Shown: positions 21,460-30,174 of the stretch, piece by piece
Position numbering within the stretch: position 1 is the stretch's first letter
Layout of the letters: every line of letters starts with the position of its first letter
Virus record (IMG/VR): IMGVR_UViG_3300017746_000020
Location: 1 to 49,715 of that record
DNA: 49,715 nt
Direction: 5' to 3' (one strand)
Origin: a virus
Program-made: the position numbers and the translations under genes
Notes under the pieces: model-generated
Databases searched by the model: none
What the model saw: only the letters and a program-made list of their open reading frames with translations
What the model was told of the DNA's origin: nothing

Positions 21460-22181
21460 TCTTTAGGTCTTGCTGCTTCGCGCCGCGATTTGCTGTCCGC
21501 GCTGTAAATTTGAGGATCAGAAACTCCTAAAGCTGCCATAGCAGCAGAAAAGGCTTTTTCATATTCTGGCAAAGTTTCCATTCTCGAAAACCTAGCGTCT
21601 TTCGTCATATAGTATTCTGCGATAGGCAGAAGTATCGATTCGTGATATTTATGCGGTATAGGCAACTTTGTGCCGTCGCAAAAACTTGATTCCGTAAACA
21701 CAGGGCATTCTTTTGCCACATCAACACTAAGGTTGTAAACCCCATCTGGGGTAGGCGCTAAACGTAGATAAATTTCAACTATCTCGTCATCTGCGTCTCC
21801 AGTTTTGCGCAGGCGGTCAACGTAAAAAACCTCTGGGTCTGATTGGTCGATAGAATAATTGTCGCCGCTATAAATAGGCCCAAACGACAAAAATTCTCCT
21901 TTTGAATCACAAGGAGCAATAGGCTTACCGGTAGCAACAAACGTAAGTGGCCCAAGCACATCTTGCACGTTGTCGTTTAATTTATAGCTAGCTGTCCCAG
22001 CTGCCGTTGTAAATATGTTCTCCTCTCGAGTTAAGAAGTCACTGTTAGGAGACAGCCATATTGTCTGGAAAGCTTGATTTAGACAGCGCACAGCCGACGC
22101 CCTGATGTAATCAGGGGCCGATCCTGCGAGCTCAATATCAACCACCCTATAAAGATGGTCTCTGAGTGTTTCGATGGTCAT
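21456..22181 (-). CDS. Putative head-tail adaptor (gp11-like)
   Basis: The 241-residue protein has the layout of podovirus head-tail adaptors (T7 tubular-protein-A class): an N-terminal helical part (MTIETLRDHLYRVVDIELAG; ASAVRCLNQAFQTIWLSP), then FLTREENIFTTAAGTASYKL and LRLAPTPDGVYNLSVDVAKE, and a C-terminal helix (HESILLPIAEYYMTKDARFS). I chose ATG 22181; a TTG two codons upstream is also in frame. Confidence 0.6.
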   Translation of the reverse strand: MTIETLRDHLYRVVDIELAGSAPDYIRASAVRCLNQAFQTIWLSPNSDFLTREENIFTTAAGTASYKLNDNVQDVLGPLTFVATGKPIAPCDSKGEFLSFGPIYSGDNYSIDQSDPEVFYVDRLRKTGDADDEIVEIYLRLAPTPDGVYNLSVDVAKECPVFTESSFCDGTKLPIPHKYHESILLPIAEYYMTKDARFSRMETLPEYEKAFSAAMAALGVSDPQIYSADSKSRREAARPKE

Positions 22182-22204
22182 TGCCAAAAGGCAAGATCAC
22201 CAAG

Positions 22205-22519
22205 CTATTTTTCGCTTTTGCTTACCTGCTTTTTCTTAGCGGGAGCTTTTTTGGCAGGAGCTTGTTTTTTCTTAGGCGTCTCTGGTTGCTCGGCTTGAAC
22301 GAAAACAAGCTTAACAAAAGGCGGTTGGAAAAATCGGCCATCTACCGAAAGTGTTCTACTGTCTTTGTTAAATTGATCCACATCATCAGCGCCGTAAGTG
22401 CGGCCTTTGTAAATCAACTCTCCAAATTCAGAAGCAACGAAATCACCTACCCTACCCTTTTGATTTGCGGAAGAGCGGCGATAGCAAATAATTGCTCGGA
22501 GTTCTTGTTGTTTGCTCAT
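22205..22519 (-). CDS. Small virion-region protein with histone-like tail
   Basis: The 104-residue protein has a folded part (IICYRRSSANQKGRVGDFVA; GELIYKGRTYGADDVD) and a C-terminal 30-residue tail of Lys, Ala and Pro (KKKQAPAKKAPAKKKQ). Such tails bind DNA or capsid acidic patches. It lies just downstream of the capsid-gene terminator, so it begins a weaker transcription unit or depends on read-through. Function unknown. Confidence 0.6.
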   Translation of the reverse strand: MSKQQELRAIICYRRSSANQKGRVGDFVASEFGELIYKGRTYGADDVDQFNKDSRTLSVDGRFFQPPFVKLVFVQAEQPETPKKKQAPAKKAPAKKKQVSKSEK

Positions 22520-22530
22520 AATTAAAAGGA

Positions 22531-22561
22531 ATGCCCCCAAGGTGATTATCCTTGGGGGCAT
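22531..22561 (-). terminator. Intrinsic terminator after capsid gene
   Basis: Perfect 12-pair stem ATGCCCCCAAGG (22531-22542) / CCTTGGGGGCAT (22550-22561) with a seven-base loop, seven bases after the capsid stop; the minus strand continues TCCTTTTAATT. It would lower expression of downstream genes relative to capsid. Confidence 0.85.
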
Positions 22562-22567
22562 AAGTGA

Positions 22568-24109
22568 TTAGCTACTAATCTCTGGAGTAGGAACTCCAGC
22601 GTAGTTAATTGCATGAGCAAGCATGACGAAACCAGGGAACTCGCCAGCTGCATTTGCGCGAGGCTGTTGTCCGAAGTAAGAGCGCACAAAGACGTCCTTT
22701 ACGTATCCGTCTTCGTGAGACTGCTCACCGCGCTTGTTGCGATGTTTGCCGTATCCGCGACGTGCAGACTCAGCGCCCATCATAAGCGTCCAACCGTAGG
22801 TCTGACCCTTAGAGTTGGCAAGCATGACAAGTGCATCTTCAGCCCAATCGTCAGCGATAAGACCAGCAAACGCGCCAGAAGCATCAGTTACGCTTCCAAC
22901 AGTGTCCTTGAAGACTGATCCATTTCCGCCTGAGACAGAAGTTTGGAGAACTTCAGAGAGAACAATGTTGTGACCGTTGTTAGTGCTAACTTTAGCGAAG
23001 CCAAACTTGTTCTTTTGGTCAGCAGCAACGCCAGTAGCGTCAGGTGCGTTGTAGACCACAATGTAGAAGTCATCCGCTCCAGACACGTTAAGCTGATCAA
23101 GCTCGTTGAACTTGAAAGCAAACTTAGGGAAATACTTGAAGTAATCCCGGTAGCCAGCGCCAGAAGGATCGGTGGCGCGAGACCCGCCGCCCTTGAGGGT
23201 TACTGTGCTGTCCTTGTCTGCTGACCCAAACCAAGCACTGCCGTCAAGGATTGCTCCAGATCCGTCAGTTTTGATGTAAGCTTTAGGGTTCCACGGGCAA
23301 GCAATTGCTCCATCACCGTCATGGTCGATTGGGTTCCACTTGTGGAACGTATGACCGCGAGCGTGTGTGTAACCGCCTTTGAAAAGGAAGTTAGTGTCAC
23401 CACGATTGCCAGCATCGCGAAGGATTTGCTTGTAGTTGTCATCCAACTCAAGGTCGTAAAGACCGTCAGTGGTTGAACAAACGTGATTGCACTCAACGAT
23501 GTTGCCGTTGACCGTTTTGGTCTCAGCAGAAGTTCCTCCTTGACGCTCAAGGCGAACGCCCATCTTAACAACCTCATCGAAAGAAAGGGTGTCAGAAGAG
23601 GTGAGGTCATCAACGCTAGAACTATCGCCAGCAAAAACAGTGTTGCTAGAGGTTCCTTTTTCGCGATACATCATGGCCATGCGCTCACTCTTGAGGCGAC
23701 CAAGCCACTTACCCATTTCAGCAGGAAGACCGCTGACGATTTCGCCGCGCATTCCCATGTGCTCTTCCATGCGCTCAGTGTAACGCACAGCGTGACGCAT
23801 GACGTCCAATACAAGATCGTCTTCGTCAAATTTGAGCCCCTCGAAATCAGTAGAGTTTTCGTAAAGCTGTTCAGCGTGTTTTGGCTCTTGATAAAGCCCT
23901 GCCATTGAAGTGAACGTGATGCGGTGACCACGGCCCTTTGATGTGTCAGTGACGGTGCGAATAGCGGAAGAAGGGCTGTTACCCTCGAACTGCTGGAAGA
24001 AATCCCGCGTTTGCTCGAAGATGTCAACGCCAGCTTTCCACATAGTGTGCGGATCAATCTGACTACCGACACTAGTGCCGGTGTTTGGAGAAGTAATTTC
24101 CCAAGACAT
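22568..24109 (-). CDS. Major capsid protein, N4-gp56 type
   Basis: The 513-residue protein has features of the N4-gp56 capsid family: an N-terminal MWKAGVDIFEQTRDFFQQFE, KGRGHRITFTSMAGLYQEP, an early helix with RMEEHMGMRGEIVSGLP, and a C-terminal LMMGAESARRGYGKHRNKR followed by VFVRSYFGQQP. It is preceded by an acidic scaffold-like gene and followed by a strong terminator, both common around capsid genes. The ATG at 24109 has an A/T-rich leader without a Shine-Dalgarno. Confidence 0.85.
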   Translation of the reverse strand: MSWEITSPNTGTSVGSQIDPHTMWKAGVDIFEQTRDFFQQFEGNSPSSAIRTVTDTSKGRGHRITFTSMAGLYQEPKHAEQLYENSTDFEGLKFDEDDLVLDVMRHAVRYTERMEEHMGMRGEIVSGLPAEMGKWLGRLKSERMAMMYREKGTSSNTVFAGDSSSVDDLTSSDTLSFDEVVKMGVRLERQGGTSAETKTVNGNIVECNHVCSTTDGLYDLELDDNYKQILRDAGNRGDTNFLFKGGYTHARGHTFHKWNPIDHDGDGAIACPWNPKAYIKTDGSGAILDGSAWFGSADKDSTVTLKGGGSRATDPSGAGYRDYFKYFPKFAFKFNELDQLNVSGADDFYIVVYNAPDATGVAADQKNKFGFAKVSTNNGHNIVLSEVLQTSVSGGNGSVFKDTVGSVTDASGAFAGLIADDWAEDALVMLANSKGQTYGWTLMMGAESARRGYGKHRNKRGEQSHEDGYVKDVFVRSYFGQQPRANAAGEFPGFVMLAHAINYAGVPTPEISS

Positions 24110-24150
24110 AATATTAGTTTTTTAAGTGTTTAAGGTTTTGGCTAAACCGA

Positions 24151-25233
24151 TTAGGAAGTAGTCAATCGACCATCTTTCAAGGCTTCCATAGCAGCATAAT
24201 AATCTGCAGGATTTTTGACTCCATCCAGAGGGTTCGCCGGTTGTGTAGGTGCGGCTGTTGATCTGGCATTGCCAGAAGCAATAGGCGCTTTAGGGGTTTC
24301 GGTACGAGGCTTGGTAGCCTCTTGTGTTTTAGCCTGTAATTTTTGAGAATTTGGATCAATGGGTGCTACGCCTTTGTTTTTAGCTGCCATTTTGGTCAGC
24401 TGCCAAACATAGTCGGCATCAGTGATTCGATCATCGCCTGTCTGAGAAAGTGCTTCGTGGATTGAGACCATTTCATTGTGGAAATCTGTGCCTTCCACTC
24501 CAGAATCTGGATAGTATTGCTCAGCCTTATGAGCAGCTTCATTAAATGCGGAGTTCATTTCCGCTGCAAACTGCTCTTGGCGTTGAGCGTCTCTAACTTC
24601 TAGAGACTTTTCTAGCTTCTGTAGGTCGTAAATCTCTTTGTCAATTCGCCCGGCTTCGGCTAGATCGAAATCTTCCGTTTGGGCTTTGACTTTCGCTTCT
24701 ACTAATTCGTCTAGGCGTTGTTCTAATTCTTCCAGGCTAGTTGGCGCTGAGGGATCTAAATCTTCCTCTTGTTGCGGTTCTTCGGCTTCGGCTTGTGGCA
24801 AAACAATCCCTGCGCTAATCGCAAGGTTTTGCTGAGCTTCGGCTTGTAGTTCTGCAAACGATCTATCAGGATTAGTTTTCTGTAGCTTTAAAACTTCAGC
24901 CAACATTGGGTCAGATGTTCTGACTCGCTGCCGATGAATTTCAGATTCTGAGCCTTCTTCAAGCCCTTGATCTGATTCGGGTTCTGTAGTTTCTTCAACT
25001 GCTTCAAACTGCTGAGTCTCTTCCTGTTCCATCTCTGCATCAACCGGCGTCTCGCCTAGTTGTTCAGTTTGTGGGTCAGGTTGTTCTTCAGGTTCTTGAA
25101 AAGCAAGCGCTGCGTTTGTCCAAGCTGCCGCATCATTGATATGACCGCTTGATTGCTGGTTTTCGGCCCCTTCTACGGTGGCCGCCGTCTCTGGAGAATC
25201 CTGGGCTATCGCCTCAGACGAATCTATTTCCAT
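24151..25233 (-). CDS. Scaffolding-like protein
   Basis: The 360-residue protein is very acidic and Gln/Glu-rich in its first half (AEMEQEETQQFEAVEETTEP) and helical in the middle (SLEELEQRLDELVEAKVKAQ; YDLQKLEKSLEVRDAQRQEQ). It ends with a Pro/Ala-rich linker and a short C-terminal helix (KNPADYYAAMEALKDGRL), which in scaffolds contacts the capsid. Its place directly upstream of the capsid gene supports assembly scaffolding. It is first in the leftward capsid operon and divergent from the plus-strand island. Confidence 0.8.
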   Translation of the reverse strand: MEIDSSEAIAQDSPETAATVEGAENQQSSGHINDAAAWTNAALAFQEPEEQPDPQTEQLGETPVDAEMEQEETQQFEAVEETTEPESDQGLEEGSESEIHRQRVRTSDPMLAEVLKLQKTNPDRSFAELQAEAQQNLAISAGIVLPQAEAEEPQQEEDLDPSAPTSLEELEQRLDELVEAKVKAQTEDFDLAEAGRIDKEIYDLQKLEKSLEVRDAQRQEQFAAEMNSAFNEAAHKAEQYYPDSGVEGTDFHNEMVSIHEALSQTGDDRITDADYVWQLTKMAAKNKGVAPIDPNSQKLQAKTQEATKPRTETPKAPIASGNARSTAAPTQPANPLDGVKNPADYYAAMEALKDGRLTTS

Positions 25234-25238
25234 AAATA

Positions 25239-25261
25239 ACGTCTGAGTGCTATTATGACGT
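25239..25261. promoter_or_regulatory. Divergent gap with small inverted repeat
   Basis: The 46-base gap between the scaffold gene and the plus-strand island contains ACGTC (25239-25243) and GACGT (25257-25261). It must hold the promoters or be crossed by read-through; I see no convincing sigma70 boxes. Confidence 0.3.
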
Positions 25262-25279
25262 AGTCAACCCATTTTTTTT

Positions 25280-25903
25280 ATGCCATACGACGCACCAATG
25301 TCCGAAAACGATTACATGGGGCCAAACCCCGGTGATAATTATGACCCAGATTCAGCACTTATGGCTGCGAGATCCATACAGGGTCTGCAACAACAAATGC
25401 AATGGTTATTAAAATTGTTAGAGCCTTTTGAGGTAGAGCTTTTAATTGATGGAGATGGAAAACAATTTGAGGCGCTTGTTGATTTATCATCTCGCGATAC
25501 AACGAGGCTCGCGCCTTATACGCTTTTTACCGATGGCGAAGATTTTGTAGTGCGGTTTGGAGAAACTAGATGCAGGAGAGAAGACGCAGCATACAGCAGA
25601 ACCGCTACCGATATGACAGAAGAAGACGGCTTTGTAGTGCCGGGAGAATTGGCTGACGGTGACAAAGTGTTCCTCAAGCTCGAGGTTGATTATCCCAATA
25701 TTGCTAAAGAACTGACAATTGAAACAGCAGCTGAATTACCGGACGATGTTATCATCGATAGCGGTGAAAGCACGGGTTACTATTATTTGTTAATTGGCTC
25801 AGTCTCTATTGACGGAGATGACAAAGGCGTTAATTCTGTAGCGAGCTCCAATTTCATTTTCGACGTAGCCTGCGACGGCTTAGCAATTTGGGGTAGATTG
25901 TAA
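25280..25903 (+). CDS. Hypothetical, probable virion protein
   Basis: The 207-residue protein has a Pro/Asp/Asn-rich start (GPNPGDNYDPDSALMAARSI), a helix (QGLQQQMQWLLKLLEPFE) and a beta-rich C-terminal 140 residues (DGKQFEALVDLSSRDTTRL; STGYYYLLIGSVSIDGDDKG). The layout of helix then beta domain suggests a tail or capsid appendage. Starts at 25280 or 25298 are possible. It is the first gene of an inverted three-gene island. Confidence 0.5.
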   Translation: MPYDAPMSENDYMGPNPGDNYDPDSALMAARSIQGLQQQMQWLLKLLEPFEVELLIDGDGKQFEALVDLSSRDTTRLAPYTLFTDGEDFVVRFGETRCRREDAAYSRTATDMTEEDGFVVPGELADGDKVFLKLEVDYPNIAKELTIETAAELPDDVIIDSGESTGYYYLLIGSVSIDGDDKGVNSVASSNFIFDVACDGLAIWGRL

Positions 25904-26640
25904 TGCCAACGCCCTACAGAGAAAAAGGTGGGAATCCGCACGTTCATTATCAGCGGAATTTGCACCGAGCAAACTGGCCTTGTGAAACAGACCTTATGAT
26001 GGAGGTCACAATTACTTGGTCAGAAACCGATGACAATGATACTCATAGACGCTATTTCGGGAAGCTCTGGAAAAACGGTCTACCTATAGAACTGCCAGTA
26101 GCTTTTGCGGCTGGCGAAGTTCGCTCAACTACTACCACTGGCGGTTCAACAACAGCAGAGGGTGGATACACCTACGGGACAACAATTACGCTTCTTGCAT
26201 ATTATTATCAGTCTTGGCGTTGGGGTTATGGGAATGTTGCAATCAACAGCAATGAAAATTTAGCTGGCACTGCTATAGGCGCTAAAAACGATGATTTATG
26301 CATCAGTGGAGGATTTTGCTTTAGGCACAAAGGGTCGATATACATTTTCGATATAGACACTCCATCTAGCCCTAGCCCACTTTTCACATTTGGCGTTTGG
26401 GGAATACAAGAATCTGGCACTTGGCCTAATTACTTCAGCGCTTTAGAAGTAAAGGGTGACTCTGCAACTAATCAAACCAACGACGCGTCCTTGCAGCAAT
26501 CGTTACCTGATCCAGATACATTTATTGACATCACTAGCGCCAACACAGGAGCGCACGTAAATTCTCTTGTGATAAGCGATGGCGCCACCGTAAGCTGGTC
26601 GCCGGTAGACCCTTCAGACGACGAGTGGATACCCGTTTAG
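25903..26640 (+). CDS. Hypothetical, probable virion or adhesin-like protein
   Basis: The 245-residue protein starts one base inside the previous stop (TAATG). It is rich in Thr, Gly, Trp and Tyr (SQSWRWGYGNVAINSNENL-like middle; TTTTGGSTTAEGGYTYG). Repeated aromatic-Gly beta strands suggest an outer virion or carbohydrate-binding protein. No family is recognised. A sulfotransferase gene follows eight bases downstream. Confidence 0.5.
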   Translation: MPTPYREKGGNPHVHYQRNLHRANWPCETDLMMEVTITWSETDDNDTHRRYFGKLWKNGLPIELPVAFAAGEVRSTTTTGGSTTAEGGYTYGTTITLLAYYYQSWRWGYGNVAINSNENLAGTAIGAKNDDLCISGGFCFRHKGSIYIFDIDTPSSPSPLFTFGVWGIQESGTWPNYFSALEVKGDSATNQTNDASLQQSLPDPDTFIDITSANTGAHVNSLVISDGATVSWSPVDPSDDEWIPV

Positions 26641-26648
26641 ATTTAATT

Positions 26649-27737
26649 ATGGCCAAGATAATTGCTGTCACAGGCAGTCCCAGAGGTGGCACATCGCTAA
26701 CAATGCAAATTTTCGCCAAAGCCCTGGGCGAAGACCGCATCATATTTAGTAAAGCGAAAGCCAAAAGCAACAAAGCGAAACTACCCAAGGAAGTAAAAGC
26801 TTTAGCTGATTGGATTAAACGAAGAGACGGTTATTCAGAAAGTGCTGAGCAAAAAAAAGATTTAAACCCTAGAGGGTTTTATGAGGGCTGGCCATGTATG
26901 GGAATACCTTGGAACTTCATTAACCAAAAAAGACTGCAAAGCTTGCAAGAAGCAGAAACTGATGCGGTAGCCAAAATTGTGGGACAAGGGCTTGCTATCA
27001 CGAACCCTGATTACATCAGCAAGCTAGTGGTCATAGTGAGGCATCCTAGAGCAGTGGCTCGCAGTCAAGAGAAGCTTGTTAATCGCGTGAACATACGAGA
27101 TTCGCATAAGGGTATGCACAATGTCAGAAGAGAAGCGAAAATTCACAATCCTGATTTCTGGCTGTCAAACATGCTGTCGATAGCGCAATGGATTTCTGCG
27201 TTCCCAGATGTTCCCTTCTATGTTTTGTCATACGAGCGACTTACAAGCGCAAGTTGGCGCTGTGAGATCGATATGAATGAGTTGCAGAAATTCATTGGTG
27301 AAGGGGATTTTGTCAAAGCTAGCCAAGAATCAATAGATAGCAGCTTGATTAGGTCATACCCAAAAACTGATTGCAGTGAGGAAGTCCAAAAGCAGTTCTT
27401 GTTTGCTGAAGAAATCTACAGTTTGGCCTGCAACGGGGAATGGGAGGACGTGCTGCTTGCTTTTTCAGAACGAGCGAAACAACAAACGGAGGAAGACGCG
27501 AACAAGAAGCCAACAAAGTATCTTTGCTATAGAGCAAACCGCACAGTCCTGCAAGCGCAATGCAAAGAGTGCATCAAGGGCAAGACCGTGATGCAGAGTT
27601 TTAAAGAGCTAGCCGAAAAAGCGCAAGTCGATTGGAGAAAAGAACCGTGCGTTTATGAATGCGCCTTCAGAAACGACAGCAGCAAATACAAAACTCCCAG
27701 CGAAAGCATTAAACAAAACTTTTGGACTCACAGCTGA
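26649..27737 (+). CDS. Sulfotransferase-like protein 2
   Basis: The 362-residue protein has a good sulfotransferase fold signature. IIAVTGSPRGGTSLTMQIFA (residues about 4-23) is the PAPS 5'-phosphosulfate loop, close to the GxPRSGTS consensus. LVVIVRHPRAVARSQEKL (about 127-144) is the 3'-phosphate site. FPDVPFYVLSYERL fits the later conserved strand. The C-terminal 80 residues contain six Cys (CYRANRTVLQAQCKEC; CVYEC), perhaps a metal-binding appendix. I chose ATG 26649. It is unlike sulfotransferase 1 in sequence, so the two were probably acquired separately. Confidence 0.8.
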   Translation: MAKIIAVTGSPRGGTSLTMQIFAKALGEDRIIFSKAKAKSNKAKLPKEVKALADWIKRRDGYSESAEQKKDLNPRGFYEGWPCMGIPWNFINQKRLQSLQEAETDAVAKIVGQGLAITNPDYISKLVVIVRHPRAVARSQEKLVNRVNIRDSHKGMHNVRREAKIHNPDFWLSNMLSIAQWISAFPDVPFYVLSYERLTSASWRCEIDMNELQKFIGEGDFVKASQESIDSSLIRSYPKTDCSEEVQKQFLFAEEIYSLACNGEWEDVLLAFSERAKQQTEEDANKKPTKYLCYRANRTVLQAQCKECIKGKTVMQSFKELAEKAQVDWRKEPCVYECAFRNDSSKYKTPSESIKQNFWTHS

Positions 27738-27982
27738 TTGCTAGCTGCATTCATCTTCAAAAGCATCTGCTCATCTCTCGCTGGCTTTTCCAACATCTTT
27801 CTTATTGCTTTGGCCTCCAGACGCATTAGTTCCCTCTCTTCTGGGAGGATGTCTTCTTTCCTCAATACTTTAGACTCAAGCGTAGTTGCTTGTAGCTCAA
27901 GGTCAGGCTTCAAGTAATTATTCCAGAAACCGCTTTCTTGAAATTTACGGATAAGAGTCAGCTTTTCTTCGTTAGTCTGCAT
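27728..27982 (-). CDS. Small helical protein next to portal
   Basis: The 84-residue helical protein (EKLTLIRKFQESGFWNNYLK; EERELMRLEAKAIRKMLEKP) lies two bases after the portal stop. It overlaps the convergent sulfotransferase gene by ten bases. Small proteins with a GFWxxYLxP element near portals are common in this phage group; the function is not known. Confidence 0.6.
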   Translation of the reverse strand: MQTNEEKLTLIRKFQESGFWNNYLKPDLELQATTLESKVLRKEDILPEERELMRLEAKAIRKMLEKPARDEQMLLKMNAASNQL

Positions 27983-27984
27983 AT

Positions 27985-30168
27985 TTAGAATAACGGCCCT
28001 GTTTGACCAGCTTGCGGCTGAGCCACTGCTTGCTGCGCTTGTTGCGGGTTAATAGCTGCAGAATCTTGTATCGGAGCTTGTTGCGGCTGCAGATAACGCT
28101 CTGCATTTGGTATTTGAAATTGTTTCAAAATATTGACGTAAAATTGAACAGTCACGGCTTGCACCTCAAAAGGCAATGAATAAAACTCACGCACAACTGT
28201 AGCTGCTTGCAAATTTTGCTGCAACAATTGTTCAGCGTGATACCTAGTCATCTCAAGCCTTATGTTTAGGTCTAGATTATTGATTTCCGCCGGGCTTATC
28301 ACACCCATTTCGGCTGTGTCGCCCTCAAAGAACTCAAAGATTTCATCTTCGTCTAGGTTTGCCAGCAAGACTAATACATTTTGATGGATAACGTCTTCAA
28401 TGCCATCTTCCATATCGCTGACATAAACGCCGAAAAGCTCATGCCCAGATAAATCCATGTTTCGGATTCCGGTTGCTAGCTTAGTGCTGTCAAGTCCAGC
28501 AGCAGCCGTGTCGTTGCTGTTCGCAACTCCGCTCATGTTCATTCCGATTTGCATATTGAAATCGATAATGTCTTTTAGGTCGTTTGCCTTGATGTCTTCA
28601 AGGTAAACCGTCTCAATAACGTCTTTAGCATTTTTGTCGGGTAACGGCGTATAGGTTCCTCCCCAATTCATTTCTAAGCGTTGATCAGCTTCTCCTTCGT
28701 ATGTGTTGTATGGGCGGAACAAGTCAATGCGACCGCTCATGCTTTGACCGAAATTCCAACGATTAAAAGTTAGATCAACAATTTTTTGAAGCGGCTCAAA
28801 TATCTCCATCGAACCAGTGCCGTGCCAACGTCCTTCAACTGGATTTATCCTAACCACTCGGAAAGGTCTTTTGCCGTCAGGCGTAACATTGGCAACATGA
28901 TCGTAAAACAAAGGAACTTTATTCTTGCGGTCATAGACTAATAGAATGTCTTCATATCTACCGTCTTCATCTACATCAAATCTGAGATAGGTTTCAGCTA
29001 TTTCTGTTTTTGGTTCAATTGCGCTAGAACTATCGCCGTGTTCTGAAAGATTGTTTGTGCCAACTCCAGTTTCATCAAGTTCTGGTCTAGGCTGTTCTTT
29101 GGCTGATGAAGGCTGGCCACTTTCGCTAGCAACCTCTCTGATTAAAGAAAGCCCTGCAGCAAACTCATTGTCTACACCAGTGATTGACTCGTTTTGATAA
29201 AGCATATCTACCAGGCTCATCACTGGCATGTCATATAAGTGACAGATTTGATCTGCATCTTGCACTGTCTCTGCGTTGAGCGGACACAAAAAATCTCTGA
29301 AGTAAACCGGCTTGGAATCTGGCCCTTTGTAGTGCGTTATGCGCCTTTCAATTTTTCGCAGTTCGTATTTCCTCATGTCTTGAGGCGGCAGAGGTGTAAT
29401 TTCGTCTCTTGCCAACACAACCATAGGAACAAACTGAGAAGGGTCTTCGCCTTCTGGAATAACGGCTGCTATCATCTTTTCGCCGTCAGACTCATAAATG
29501 TAATCCCCGTCTGCAGCAATAACGGGTTTATCGTCTGGGCCTATAAGCACTACAGCTTCAGTTTCATAAGAAATGCTTTTGTCCAAATGAGTGGTTTTAA
29601 CAACTGTCTCTCCGCGAATAAATGCCCCGTAAATTGCTCGCTCAATCGTTTTTTTCAGCTTGCTCTTGCGCAGCTTGTAATTGGCAAAGCGATTAATTTT
29701 CTCAGCTTTTACCTTGTCTTGCTCTCCAACCGCTGAAGCCGCAAAAAAAGGCTCAGTGCCTACAAAATATTTAATACCCCTACTTACTTGTTGTTGGATG
29801 ATGCGCCTACTTAATGGAACGGTATGATTAGATTTTTCAAATATCCCTCGCATTATATGCGCTCGATAATCTACTTTGTTGGCGAAGCCCATCTCATACA
29901 ACACTCGTCTTCCAATAAACGATTTTGCCGCTTGCGCAGCGTTGCCCGGATTGCTGGAATACCAATCTGCGTCATAAAGATTTTCTCGCCCAAGTTCTCC
30001 TTCAAGCCTTTGATTGGTTCCCTCAGCCCACTCCATCAGCCGATCTTCTTGTAAACGCGAAAGCTTCAAAGCGCTGCTAATCATTACTCGCGGCTCATTA
30101 GGCTTGTCAGGCGCAGGATATGCGGGAGCTTTGTTTTCTAGTATTGTATCTACTTGTGACTCTGACAT
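27985..30168 (-). CDS. Portal protein
   Basis: The 727-residue protein matches large podovirus portals (N4-type size). It has a basic N-terminal region with RIIQQQVSRGIKYFVGTEPF, a stem-like stretch with KKTIERAIYGAFIRGETVVK, YLRFDVDEDGRYEDILLVYD, and PFRVVRINPVEGRWHGTGSM followed by QKIVDLTFNRWNFGQSM, a typical portal core. The last 60 residues are Gln/Ala/Pro-rich. It forms the dodecameric DNA entry ring. The giant protein gene ends six bases upstream of the start. Confidence 0.88.
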   Translation of the reverse strand: MSESQVDTILENKAPAYPAPDKPNEPRVMISSALKLSRLQEDRLMEWAEGTNQRLEGELGRENLYDADWYSSNPGNAAQAAKSFIGRRVLYEMGFANKVDYRAHIMRGIFEKSNHTVPLSRRIIQQQVSRGIKYFVGTEPFFAASAVGEQDKVKAEKINRFANYKLRKSKLKKTIERAIYGAFIRGETVVKTTHLDKSISYETEAVVLIGPDDKPVIAADGDYIYESDGEKMIAAVIPEGEDPSQFVPMVVLARDEITPLPPQDMRKYELRKIERRITHYKGPDSKPVYFRDFLCPLNAETVQDADQICHLYDMPVMSLVDMLYQNESITGVDNEFAAGLSLIREVASESGQPSSAKEQPRPELDETGVGTNNLSEHGDSSSAIEPKTEIAETYLRFDVDEDGRYEDILLVYDRKNKVPLFYDHVANVTPDGKRPFRVVRINPVEGRWHGTGSMEIFEPLQKIVDLTFNRWNFGQSMSGRIDLFRPYNTYEGEADQRLEMNWGGTYTPLPDKNAKDVIETVYLEDIKANDLKDIIDFNMQIGMNMSGVANSNDTAAAGLDSTKLATGIRNMDLSGHELFGVYVSDMEDGIEDVIHQNVLVLLANLDEDEIFEFFEGDTAEMGVISPAEINNLDLNIRLEMTRYHAEQLLQQNLQAATVVREFYSLPFEVQAVTVQFYVNILKQFQIPNAERYLQPQQAPIQDSAAINPQQAQQAVAQPQAGQTGPLF

Positions 30169-30174
30169 GATTTT

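Noticed and set aside
23200-24072. Two long minus-strand frames within the capsid gene
   Set aside because: They are in a different frame of a well-supported capsid gene and read as Leu/Ser/Thr-rich shadows without motifs.
29239-29736. 165-codon plus-strand frame opposite the portal gene
   Set aside because: It lies wholly antisense to a clear portal gene, has Cys/Phe/Val-rich shadow composition and no motif.
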